From positions 1 to 64,000 of the forward strand of contig CAJFGR010000001.1 of NCBI GenBank assembly GCA_904377845.1: DNA of 64,000 bases, written 5' to 3'. This DNA is from an uncultured Ruminococcus sp. (GTDB lineage Bacteria; Bacillota; Clostridia; Lachnospirales; Lachnospiraceae). Under the pieces are notes generated by a model. The model saw only the letters and a program-made list of their open reading frames with translations. It was not told the origin of the DNA and ran no database searches. Below are positions 18,901 through 26,443 of this stretch, in pieces. How positions within the stretch are numbered: position 1 is the first letter of the stretch; each line of letters begins with the position of its first letter. A program made the position numbers and the translations under genes.

Positions 18901-20425
18901 TGCTCTCGTCATCACATATGATATTCCTGCGCCCCAGCAAATCGTTCTGCACATGAGGCAGCATCCGGAGCCATGAAAATCTTGCTGTATCCTCCTCTCC
19001 TATACTGTACACAAACTGTACATCCGTGTAATAATGCCTGGATGCAAGATCAAGCGTCATAAGCTTAAGTATATGAACAAGTGCATCCTGAGGACCGGTA
19101 ACACCGATTCTTCCGGTTTCTTTCAACTTCAGGGTCACAGGTGCATCCTTGAGCATTTCATACTCTACTGTCAGCTCTTCCGGAATACCGGCCAGCTCAT
19201 CGTCCGCCTCGATTCTCTCCTGCTTTCGGAAAGTCACCTCACGGTACGCTTTTCTCATGCCGGTTCCGAGACGGAACTCAAGAAAGTCATCATCATCGTC
19301 AGAGCGTTCAAAAAGCTCTGGTAAAAACGCTTCGATCTGATCCAGCTCACGGGACGCTGAGATATAGCGGTTCTCCAGAATCCGCGTCTCCTCCGCGCGC
19401 GCTTCCTCTATGGTTTTCCGCTTATTTTCAATATACCTGCGGTACTTTTCTTCCCTTTTTGCAGACTCCTCTTTATAATCCTTCTTCTCGGTTATAATTG
19501 TGGCAACGGATGTAGCAACTCCGATTCCCATTGTACAGACACTCAGAAGAATATATGTAATATTGCTCGTACTCATGAATCCTCTCAGAAGAACCACCAC
19601 GCCGATCATGGCAATGGCAGGGAGAAGGCGCATCGCCCAGTTCGCCTTCGGTTTCTTCGGCTTATTCGGAGGATCGAGAATCTCAATCTTTTCTTCCGGG
19701 AGCTGCTCATGAATCCTTGTACTGCGGTTGAATTTCGGATATTCGTGACGGCTTACACTTTCCTTCTCATCTGTCCATGTGACACCGTTATATACAATGT
19801 CACTGTTACTGTCTGTATAAAGGCCGCCGTTTTGGAAACAGAAACTGTACGGTCCGACCGCAATAAAATCAAGCTGCTTTAAGGCCGCCGGATATTTCAG
19901 TGCGTTCCCATTGAGCCGCACCGTGTCATCTGTATGCTCCGGTCTGAGCACATACTGGCTTCCGTTCTTCTGAATCAGCACACTGCAGTCTGCTGCCCGG
20001 CCGGCTCCCAGCCGTATCTGAGCACCTGCCCTGTCCCCGAGACGTATCTCCTGAATCCCGGAAAGGTCAATCCTTCTGTCGTATGTATGGGGATAATAAT
20101 CAAAATCCACCATAAAATGCAGCCGCATCACTTCAACGCCGGACTCGCGGTATTTCACCGTAATCTCACCGCCCGGAGTCAGTTCCGACAGCATGAGCTT
20201 GCGGGCATCTCCCGCTGAAAAGTATACATTTTCTCCGCATTCAAGCTGGCATCTGTCCTGGTCCAGAACTGCCGTAAATACAAACGGCTCAAAAAAGTCC
20301 TCCTCACGGAACCTTATATCCGATTCAAGCCCGGTTCCGATTACTTTCTTCGACTGTTCCGCTGACAGTTCCGCTTCTCTGTATGAACGTTTTGTTGATA
20401 AAATCAGTTTATATCTGTTTTCCAT
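15911..20425 (-). CDS. essC: EssC/YukB-type FtsK/SpoIIIE secretion ATPase
   Basis: Central motor of the type VIIb secretion system, 1504 residues. Two N-terminal FHA-like domains (about 1-100 and 100-195) come before two membrane helices (about 262-310: LLPAIAMIGVVVLLRGF and YILLSVCTMGIGVATSV). A linker precedes three FtsK-like ATPase domains. Domain 1 has GTTGSGKS (about 695) and ILIVDEFAEL; domain 2 has GSAGNGKT (about 1028) and LYILDFGS; domain 3 (about 1305) is degenerate, with GHTDRGRAD in place of the P-loop. The FHA-like domains lack the classic GR/S/N residues. It binds the C-terminal signal of WXG100 substrates. Neighbouring kinases and FHA protein suggest phospho-control. Confidence 0.93.
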   Translation of the reverse strand: MENRYKLILSTKRSYREAELSAEQSKKVIGTGLESDIRFREEDFFEPFVFTAVLDQDRCQLECGENVYFSAGDARKLMLSELTPGGEITVKYRESGVEVMRLHFMVDFDYYPHTYDRRIDLSGIQEIRLGDRAGAQIRLGAGRAADCSVLIQKNGSQYVLRPEHTDDTVRLNGNALKYPAALKQLDFIAVGPYSFCFQNGGLYTDSNSDIVYNGVTWTDEKESVSRHEYPKFNRSTRIHEQLPEEKIEILDPPNKPKKPKANWAMRLLPAIAMIGVVVLLRGFMSTSNITYILLSVCTMGIGVATSVATIITEKKDYKEESAKREEKYRRYIENKRKTIEEARAEETRILENRYISASRELDQIEAFLPELFERSDDDDDFLEFRLGTGMRKAYREVTFRKQERIEADDELAGIPEELTVEYEMLKDAPVTLKLKETGRIGVTGPQDALVHILKLMTLDLASRHYYTDVQFVYSIGEEDTARFSWLRMLPHVQNDLLGRRNIICDDESRNIILEYLYKEILARGKDNRKPHIVVFVYRDNGIRRHPVSALMQEAKDKGITFIYFDEYREYLPKSCEYLIEMQDLLHGEKIDCSGGEKPQSFTASVLEDGVLARALKKLAPVYCEEISLESTLTKNITFFELMNIYGPEDIDLAENWGTSCVYRSMAAPIGVKSKNQIVYLDLNEKNHGPHGLVAGTTGSGKSELLQAYVLSMSLLFHPYDVSFMIIDFKGGGMVNQFRDLPHLAGAITNIDGKSVNRSLLSIRAELKKRQELFASCGVNHIDAYIRLYKQGIAKVPLPHLILIVDEFAELKAEQPEFMKELISTARIGRSLGVHLILATQKPSGVVDPQIWSNSRFKLCLKVQTREDSNEVLKSPLAAEITEPGRAYLQVGNNEIFELFQSAYSGASARAEGVTAAKKFIISKVDFAGRRTKVYEQKPQMTDEQTQTQLESIVEYISGYCRKKQIPPLPFICLPPLPEILTTEDWEEPCSVENGLYACAGLYDDPSHQKQSRLMLDVTRENTMIIGSAGNGKTNLLQAIVRSLTSRYTPDELNLYILDFGSMVFRNYELLHHVGGVVCSYEEEKCRSLFRMLAQEMELRKQKLAEAGVSSYASYLESGKSDLPQIVVLIDNLTAMREMYLLDNDFLLPVCRDGLAVGISFVIANSQTSGIGYKYLSNFESRIALYCNDSTEYGAMFDGCRLRPDNLPGRCLISKDKTIYEAQTYLAFSGEKEVERVGKIQDYVRMQNECYPDSFAKPIPEVPKELTPNVLKRKFRCASDPKHLILGVDYETIEPVSFGLADQSVLAVSGHTDRGRADFIASLCCVLGKMQADLYIMDDRAQSLGRYKELPSVRLYSSSPEDIGEMMEDMEATVEEQYTPGSEDSAVPAVLLINDRNAAAYISEDRELLECYKRLINKCRSADVCVILGDVDNVSINYNSPEVLKMLKENRQFLVFANAGDIKLADLVSSYVRRNAKPLEKNDAFWISSTEVCRMKAMQPDASSV

Positions 20426-20442
20426 ACCTGCCCCCTGTTTCG

Positions 20443-20700
20443 CTACTCACGGTTCCACGAACGTATTTCTGTGCCGTTTCTCACTCCGTAATCTTTCAGT
20501 GTCTTGTTTCCCCGAAGAAGCGCTTTCGGATTGTCCGCTTTCAGATAATACTGAAAGATATTATCCTCATCCATTCCCAGACCGTACATCCGGTCAAACG
20601 CCATAATCAGTTCATTGGCCGTAATATTGTCCGGCACTTCCAGTTCTTCTCTGACTGCGCGATCCGGTATGTTGGCTATAATGCGTATCTTATCCTTCAT
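20443..20700 (-). CDS. esaB: YukD/EsaB-like ubiquitin-fold protein
   Basis: An 85-residue small protein with the YukD ubiquitin-like fold: a beta strand IRIIANIP, a helix ANELIMAFDRMYGL and strand segments ending in LKDYGVRNGTEIRSWN, matching ubiquitin's order. YukD/EsaB proteins are conserved cytoplasmic or EssC-fused parts of type VIIb systems and are not conjugated. The gene overlaps the end of the phosphatase gene by 11 nt and lies 17 bp before essC. Confidence 0.85.
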   Translation of the reverse strand: MKDKIRIIANIPDRAVREELEVPDNITANELIMAFDRMYGLGMDEDNIFQYYLKADNPKALLRGNKTLKDYGVRNGTEIRSWNRE

Positions 20701-21553
20701 CTTCCTTCCCCTTTCCTGTCCCCTGACGGCTGAACCGGTTCCTCAGTTTTGTCCAGATTCCCCGTTTCTCCTCTGCCTCTATGAGAACGACCGTAATATT
20801 GTCTCTGCCTCCGGCGTCAACCGCCCGCTGGACCAGCTGCTTCACCTTCTCAGTTAAAGAGAGATCCGACCCCAGATATTGTAAAATTTCTTCGTCATCC
20901 ACCATATCTGTCAGCCCGTCACTGCACAGAAGATACACATCTCCTGTCTGTACTTCCTCCTGCACAACTGCCGGCTCTAAGACCATCTCCTCCGGTCTGA
21001 TCCCGAAATGCTGTGTAATCTGATGACGAAGGGGATGAGTCTTCGCCTCCTCTTCCGTAATCTGTCCCATCCGGATCATACGTGCCAGTACCGAATGATC
21101 CGTGGATAACTGAATCAGAGCTCCATCCCGGTACAGATAAATCCTGCTGTCACCAATATTCATTGCGGTAAACGCGCCGTCTGCAAATTCCATCACAGTC
21201 AATGTACTGCCTGTAGGCTTTCCGACCTGCTCTCTCAACTGGCAGATGCGTGCATTTGCCTCATTGACATAGTCCATCGGCCGGTCGCGGAAAAGGACTT
21301 CTCCTGCCTTCTCATTCTTACAGAACTCTGCCATTGTCCGGACTGCAATCAGGGACGCCTCCTCTCCGGCTGCATAACCTCCCATGCCGTCACATACAGA
21401 TGCGGTCAGCCTGCCGCCGTCCGCAGTTCCCTTCGCCTGAAAGCAGGCAGCCTTCAGGTTTGACTTATAGGCACCGTTGATATAAAAATTATCCTCGTTG
21501 TTCTCCGGCACACGCCCCGGATGGGTCAGTGCCGCATAGTGAAGTGTATACAT
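20690..21553 (-). CDS. PP2C-family Ser/Thr protein phosphatase
   Basis: A 287-residue soluble metal-dependent phosphatase. The PP2C motifs are complete: RxxNEDN (VPENNEDNFY), VCDGMGGYAAGE, NIGDSRIYLYRDG, LLCSDGLTDMV and GGRDNITVVLIE. It is the expected eraser of the marks placed by the three kinases encoded just upstream. A basic C-terminal tail follows the catalytic domain. It overlaps the YukD-like gene, tying the phosphatase to the secretion machinery. Confidence 0.93.
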   Translation of the reverse strand: MYTLHYAALTHPGRVPENNEDNFYINGAYKSNLKAACFQAKGTADGGRLTASVCDGMGGYAAGEEASLIAVRTMAEFCKNEKAGEVLFRDRPMDYVNEANARICQLREQVGKPTGSTLTVMEFADGAFTAMNIGDSRIYLYRDGALIQLSTDHSVLARMIRMGQITEEEAKTHPLRHQITQHFGIRPEEMVLEPAVVQEEVQTGDVYLLCSDGLTDMVDDEEILQYLGSDLSLTEKVKQLVQRAVDAGGRDNITVVLIEAEEKRGIWTKLRNRFSRQGTGKGKEDEG

Positions 21554-21578
21554 AATGTGTTCCTCCGTGATTACATGA

Positions 21579-24164
21579 TTAGTACGCAGTGATATAAATT
21601 TCTCCGGTTGATTTATCTACACATAGACTAATAGAAGTGCCTGCATCATAAAAATAACACCCTTCATCATAACCGTCAAACTCCGCCGGTTCGTAATCAA
21701 TATAACTTTTTTCCTGTATCTGATCCCTGATTGATTCGTAAATTTCTTGTGCATCTGGGACTTCGATAAACGTAAACGTGTAACCAGTCCCCGGATCTAT
21801 GTGTATCCAATTCATTCCGCCTTCCTGAATTGGAACCACAATGTAGCTATCATCTGATAAATCCTCGTCAATATTATATCCATTCTCCACCAGCCATGTT
21901 TTCACCAGATTTTCAGCTAATCCTCCGGAAGTATCTTTCGGGCAGTTCAGGAGGATATCAACAACTGATTCTATGTCCTCCTCCGTCATCTCAATATTTT
22001 CGTCTGAATAATCCAGACTATTCGTCCCATATGAGGGGTTTGTATAGTGATTTTTTTGCCCTATAAATATACATAAAGTAATTACTATAGCAATAATGCC
22101 TGCAACACCAATAAGCCCTATTACCGTTTCTTTTCGGACAGCAGATTTTACCGGATCATCCTTATTTCCCGCCTCAGAATCAGAAGCATCTCTTTGCTCC
22201 TGCAATTTATCTGCCACATTAGATTCTGTCAGCGAAGAACGTGACCATTTCCCCTGTACCGATAATAATAGTAATTTATCTTCTTTTATATAAGAAAGTC
22301 TCAATGTCCGGTCATCTAAAACCCACCACCAGTTTTCATTACATCTTTCATCCGGGTGTTCGGAGTAAATATCTATTCCGCCTTCTCCTGCAAATATCTG
22401 AATCTGCTTTTTTATGTATTGATATATTTCTTCGGTATTCCAGACAAACAATTCTATATTGACAGATCTGTTTTCACTTGAAAAATATAATGAAAATTCA
22501 TCTAGATCAGGATTAATAGTAATGATTTCTTCTCTATTTTTCCTATACCGAAAGCCATTATCTTTTAGCCACTCCTCTGTATCGCTTCGAGACTGTAACG
22601 GAGCATTAACTAATATGGTGCCGATCTCTCTATAACCTGTCGGCTGAACTGCCAAAGGAGCTCTGCGCGTTACTTCCAGCGATACACCTTTTGTATACTC
22701 TACAATAAATAAATTATCATTATCGGAATATACATATCTGACATCTCCCTGCAGGCTTTCCTCCATTGAATTCAGATGATATTGTGAGAAAACCGTGCTG
22801 GTCAAATAATCGAACTGCTCTCTCCTTTGACTTTCTTCTGCTTCTTCCAATGTCAGCCGCAAAGCAGCCGCAATGTATCTGTCCCTTTTCTTTTCGCACT
22901 CAAGAATGCCTGTCCATAATGATGTTTCAGAATCCCCCACTCTGATTTGAGCTGTTTCTTCTTCTCTTTGAACGTCATAATGTCGTTTTTCCAGCCATTC
23001 ATACACCTCATGATTCTGCACAGACAGCGGCATATTAATCAGTAGATCAACTACTGTTTTCTGCTCTGATTCAACTATACCCACTGTCTTCTCTTCCGGT
23101 TCTGTCTCCGGCATTTCTACCATACCCGCCGTCTTCTCTTCCGGTTCTGCCGACAGTTCTTCCATCATACCTACAGTTTGCTCTTCCGGCTCCAGTTCAT
23201 ACGGTTCTTCTGATATATTATGAACATCCGGCTCCTCTGTCTGTTCCTGCCCGCCGTACAATATCTTTTTCAGTGCTTCATGCATCTCGGCGGCAGAATG
23301 ATATCTGTCTTCGGATCGGTAAGCACACGCTTTTAGGATTACCTCCGCAGCACTTTCTGACGCGGAGGCCGGCGGCGGGAGTATATCTCCCTTCATTCTC
23401 CTTCCCAGTGCATTCTCTCTGTCGGCAAATGTAATCTGTTTCTTATCCAGCGGATAGAACGGCAGTCTGCCTTGATTCAGGAAGCTGTAAAGCACCAGAC
23501 CCAGAGAATAGATATCCACACTTGAGCCATATGGCCTGCCAAGATACACTTCCGGCGCCATATATTTCTCCGTACCCTTTCTTGAAAGGCCTCCTGTCGT
23601 TTTCTCCACCGTTCTCGCTACGCCAAAATCCCCCAGTTTAAACTGTCCGGTTTCGCTGACAAAGATATTCTCCGGCTTGATATCACGGTGCATAAGGCCT
23701 TTCTTCTGACAGAAACTTAAGGCGTCTGTCAGTTCCACACCCATACGCAGTACGTCTTTTTCCTTCATCGGATGGCTGAGCTGATATTCATAGAGCGGCG
23801 TGAGAAGTTCCATACGGATCAGGATATCCCAGCCGAGCGCCCCCTCGTGTTCTGTCACATGGTGATCCTCATAGCTTACGATATTCGGATGGCTTTTCAG
23901 ATTTGTCATGATAACAATCTCTTTCACAATCTCATCTACAAAGCCTTTAAAATAACTGCTCACTGACTGCTCGTCCATCCCCTCTGCAAGCGCTGCCCTG
24001 ATATCCGAGGCAGAGTGTGGCACCCGGATGACTTTCAGCGCAGACCGGGTGGTGATACCATAGTCTGTCTTCTGAATTTCATATACCTTTCCTGCGGCTC
24101 CCTCGCCCAGTTCTCTTTCAATTGTCCAGTTTGCGAATACCTTTGTGCCTTCAATGTACTCCAT
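21579..24164 (-). CDS. Membrane Ser/Thr protein kinase 1 with repeated sensor-like domains
   Basis: An 861-residue receptor-like kinase. The ATG start is chosen by alignment with the two paralogues; an upstream TTG frame is discarded. Residues 1-290 are a Hanks-type kinase with GEGAAGKV, ALKVIRV, HRDIKPENIF and DFGVAR. Residues about 325-380 hold four copies of an acidic E-x-K/Q-T-V/A-G/V motif. Two copies of a roughly 120-residue repeat (LINMPL...WLEKRHYD and LVNAPL...WLKDNGF) follow. After them come a membrane helix near 682-704 and a third copy (LLNCPK...WLVENGY) outside. The third copy ends in a family-specific SLCVD/ITAY tail. Cytoplasmic placement of two copies is odd. Confidence 0.9.
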   Translation of the reverse strand: MEYIEGTKVFANWTIERELGEGAAGKVYEIQKTDYGITTRSALKVIRVPHSASDIRAALAEGMDEQSVSSYFKGFVDEIVKEIVIMTNLKSHPNIVSYEDHHVTEHEGALGWDILIRMELLTPLYEYQLSHPMKEKDVLRMGVELTDALSFCQKKGLMHRDIKPENIFVSETGQFKLGDFGVARTVEKTTGGLSRKGTEKYMAPEVYLGRPYGSSVDIYSLGLVLYSFLNQGRLPFYPLDKKQITFADRENALGRRMKGDILPPPASASESAAEVILKACAYRSEDRYHSAAEMHEALKKILYGGQEQTEEPDVHNISEEPYELEPEEQTVGMMEELSAEPEEKTAGMVEMPETEPEEKTVGIVESEQKTVVDLLINMPLSVQNHEVYEWLEKRHYDVQREEETAQIRVGDSETSLWTGILECEKKRDRYIAAALRLTLEEAEESQRREQFDYLTSTVFSQYHLNSMEESLQGDVRYVYSDNDNLFIVEYTKGVSLEVTRRAPLAVQPTGYREIGTILVNAPLQSRSDTEEWLKDNGFRYRKNREEIITINPDLDEFSLYFSSENRSVNIELFVWNTEEIYQYIKKQIQIFAGEGGIDIYSEHPDERCNENWWWVLDDRTLRLSYIKEDKLLLLSVQGKWSRSSLTESNVADKLQEQRDASDSEAGNKDDPVKSAVRKETVIGLIGVAGIIAIVITLCIFIGQKNHYTNPSYGTNSLDYSDENIEMTEEDIESVVDILLNCPKDTSGGLAENLVKTWLVENGYNIDEDLSDDSYIVVPIQEGGMNWIHIDPGTGYTFTFIEVPDAQEIYESIRDQIQEKSYIDYEPAEFDGYDEGCYFYDAGTSISLCVDKSTGEIYITAY

Positions 24165-24212
24165 TTCCCGTTCACTATGCTCCTGTCGCTGCAAGTTTCT
24201 TCAATATGGCCT

Positions 24213-26375
24213 TTAATATAGCATTAAAAAGATTCTATGCGTCACTTCGTCTAAAGATATATCCACGGTCCGGTCTTCTAATTCCCATTTCCATCCCGAG
24301 TAACCACCCACATCTCCTTCAATTCCTGTTATTTGCTGGATTTTCTGTTTCGTTGTCTCATAAACTTCTTCTGCATTTTTAAATGAGGCAATTGTAGTCA
24401 GATGCGCGCCTCCGGAATAAGACTCCAGACTTATTGTGCTGTTAGCAAGGATGATCTCTGTAAAATCTTGAATTTCCTCATAGTAGTAGCCGTTTTCCTC
24501 CAGCCATTTCTTTGCAGAATCAACGGAGTCCAGCGGACATTCTGCAAATACCCGCGCCCCTATATCTATCGTATCCGCATCGGCCTCCCGCAGAGTTTCT
24601 CTTGAAACGGATACAAATGACGGGAATCCAAAGGATTGATTATTCACCTCATAAACATTTTCACCGTCTGAATATTCTGTTGACCATTCCGTGTATGATG
24701 ACTGCCCGAACTCTTGCGCATATTCTTTGTTCAAATTATCGATAACTGCTTTTGCATATCCGACAAAGGGCTGCTTCTGTTCAAAACTAATGGAAGATGT
24801 CATGGCAGCACTGTCATAACAGTGTATATTTATATTCCAGAAACTATTCCAGCCGGTATTTACGATAATTGTTGTTTGTTCCCATACGGTTCCTTTGTAA
24901 ACACCCCCGTTCTCAATTTCATAATCATACCCGTTCTGATCCAGCCATTGCCTGATCTCCGCAACATTATTACCAAGCGGCATATCCATAAGAAGTCTTC
25001 TGTCGATTTCTGTATCCATAGGCCGGAACATCCATAGTACAAATATTGCCAGTACGGCCGTTATCACCGAAAGTACCTTTAATCTATTCTGAATTTTAAT
25101 AGTTCTGGTGTTCAGATTTACCAGTATTTTTGTAGCATTTAATTTCTGGTCATCCAGGGAAGTTTCCTGCTTCTCCTCTTCCTTTTCTTCCTGCTCCGCA
25201 GCATCTTCTTCCGCCGCGGTCGTCTTCTCTTCCTCCTCTGTGATGATTGCTTCTGTTCCTACAGTCTTCTCTTCCGGTTCTGCCGCCGGCTCATCTATCA
25301 TGCCCACCGTCTTCTCTTCCGGTTCTGACAGAATCTCTTCCATACCTGTCGTTTTCTCTTCGGCTTCCGGACAGATCTCAGTTTCCATGCCCACCGTCTT
25401 TTCTTCCTGCACTGTATCTCGTGAGTATGTCATAAAAGGCGGTTCCCCGTGTCTGCTCTTCCTTTCATACGCGATCGCCTCAAGGTCTTCCCGCATTTCA
25501 GCAGCCGACTGGTAACGTTCCTCCGGCAGGAAAGCACACGCTTTCAGAATCACTTCTGCTATGTCTGCAGACGCATCTGCCGGAGCAGGGATCGTCTCTC
25601 CCTGCATTCTCTTTCCCAAGGCAGTCTCCCGGTCTGCAAATGTGATCTGGTTCTTATCCAGCGGATAAAAGGGCAGTCTGCCATGATTCAGAAAGCTGTA
25701 CAGCACAAGTCCGAGAGAATAGATATCTACAGTCGCTCCATATGGCTTTCCAAGATATACTTCCGGAGCCATATACTTCTCCGTACCTTTTCTTGACAGA
25801 CCTCCGGTGGTTTTCTCCACTGTTCTGGCCACTCCGAAATCCCCAAGTTTAAACTGCCCAGTCTCACTGACAAAGATATTTTCCGGTTTGATATCACGGT
25901 GGATCAGCCCTTTTTTCTGACAGAAATCCAGTGCGTCCGTAAGCTCAATCCCCATCCGCAGAACACCTGCTTCATCAAGCGGCTGTTTCATCTGATAATT
26001 ATAAAGCGGTGTCAGCAGTTCCATGCGGATCAGAATATCCCACCCCAGTGAATCTTCGTGCATAGTAACCTGATGATCTTCATAACTCACAATATTCGGA
26101 TGACTTTTCAGATTTGACATGATAACGATTTCTTTTACGATCTCGTCTACAAACCCCTGAAAATAGCTGCTTACCGACTCTTCGCTCATCCCCTCTGCAA
26201 AAGCAGCCCTGATATCCGAATCAGAATGCGGCACACGTATCACCTTCAGGGCAGACCGGGTGGTGATACCGTAGTCTGTCTTCTGAATCTCAAACACCCT
26301 GCCTGTGGCTCCCTCGCCCAGTTCTTTTTCAATTATCCAATTTGTAAATACAACTGTACCTTTTCTATATTCCAC
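24213..26375 (-). CDS. Membrane Ser/Thr protein kinase 2, paralogue of kinase 1
   Basis: A 720-residue kinase nearly identical to its neighbours over the first 290 residues, including GEGATGRV, HRDIKPENIF and the activation segment TTGGLSRKGT. It starts at a GTG three nt after AGGA. Residues about 318-395 contain five E-E-K-T motifs (EEKTVGM, EEKTTGM, EEKTVGM, EEKTVGT, EEKTTAA). A single membrane helix near 430-450 is followed outside by two copies of the same repeat found in kinase 1 (LLMDMPL...WLDQNGYDYE and FAECPL...WLEENGYYYE). The second copy ends in WELEDRTVDISLD. The topology gives an external sensor and internal kinase. Confidence 0.9.
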   Translation of the reverse strand: MEYRKGTVVFTNWIIEKELGEGATGRVFEIQKTDYGITTRSALKVIRVPHSDSDIRAAFAEGMSEESVSSYFQGFVDEIVKEIVIMSNLKSHPNIVSYEDHQVTMHEDSLGWDILIRMELLTPLYNYQMKQPLDEAGVLRMGIELTDALDFCQKKGLIHRDIKPENIFVSETGQFKLGDFGVARTVEKTTGGLSRKGTEKYMAPEVYLGKPYGATVDIYSLGLVLYSFLNHGRLPFYPLDKNQITFADRETALGKRMQGETIPAPADASADIAEVILKACAFLPEERYQSAAEMREDLEAIAYERKSRHGEPPFMTYSRDTVQEEKTVGMETEICPEAEEKTTGMEEILSEPEEKTVGMIDEPAAEPEEKTVGTEAIITEEEEKTTAAEEDAAEQEEKEEEKQETSLDDQKLNATKILVNLNTRTIKIQNRLKVLSVITAVLAIFVLWMFRPMDTEIDRRLLMDMPLGNNVAEIRQWLDQNGYDYEIENGGVYKGTVWEQTTIIVNTGWNSFWNINIHCYDSAAMTSSISFEQKQPFVGYAKAVIDNLNKEYAQEFGQSSYTEWSTEYSDGENVYEVNNQSFGFPSFVSVSRETLREADADTIDIGARVFAECPLDSVDSAKKWLEENGYYYEEIQDFTEIILANSTISLESYSGGAHLTTIASFKNAEEVYETTKQKIQQITGIEGDVGGYSGWKWELEDRTVDISLDEVTHRIFLMLY

Positions 26376-26443
26376 GATTCCTGTTTCTCCATATTGTTAT
26401 TTTATATATGCAGCTTTACGAACTGTACAGACTAAAGTTACTC

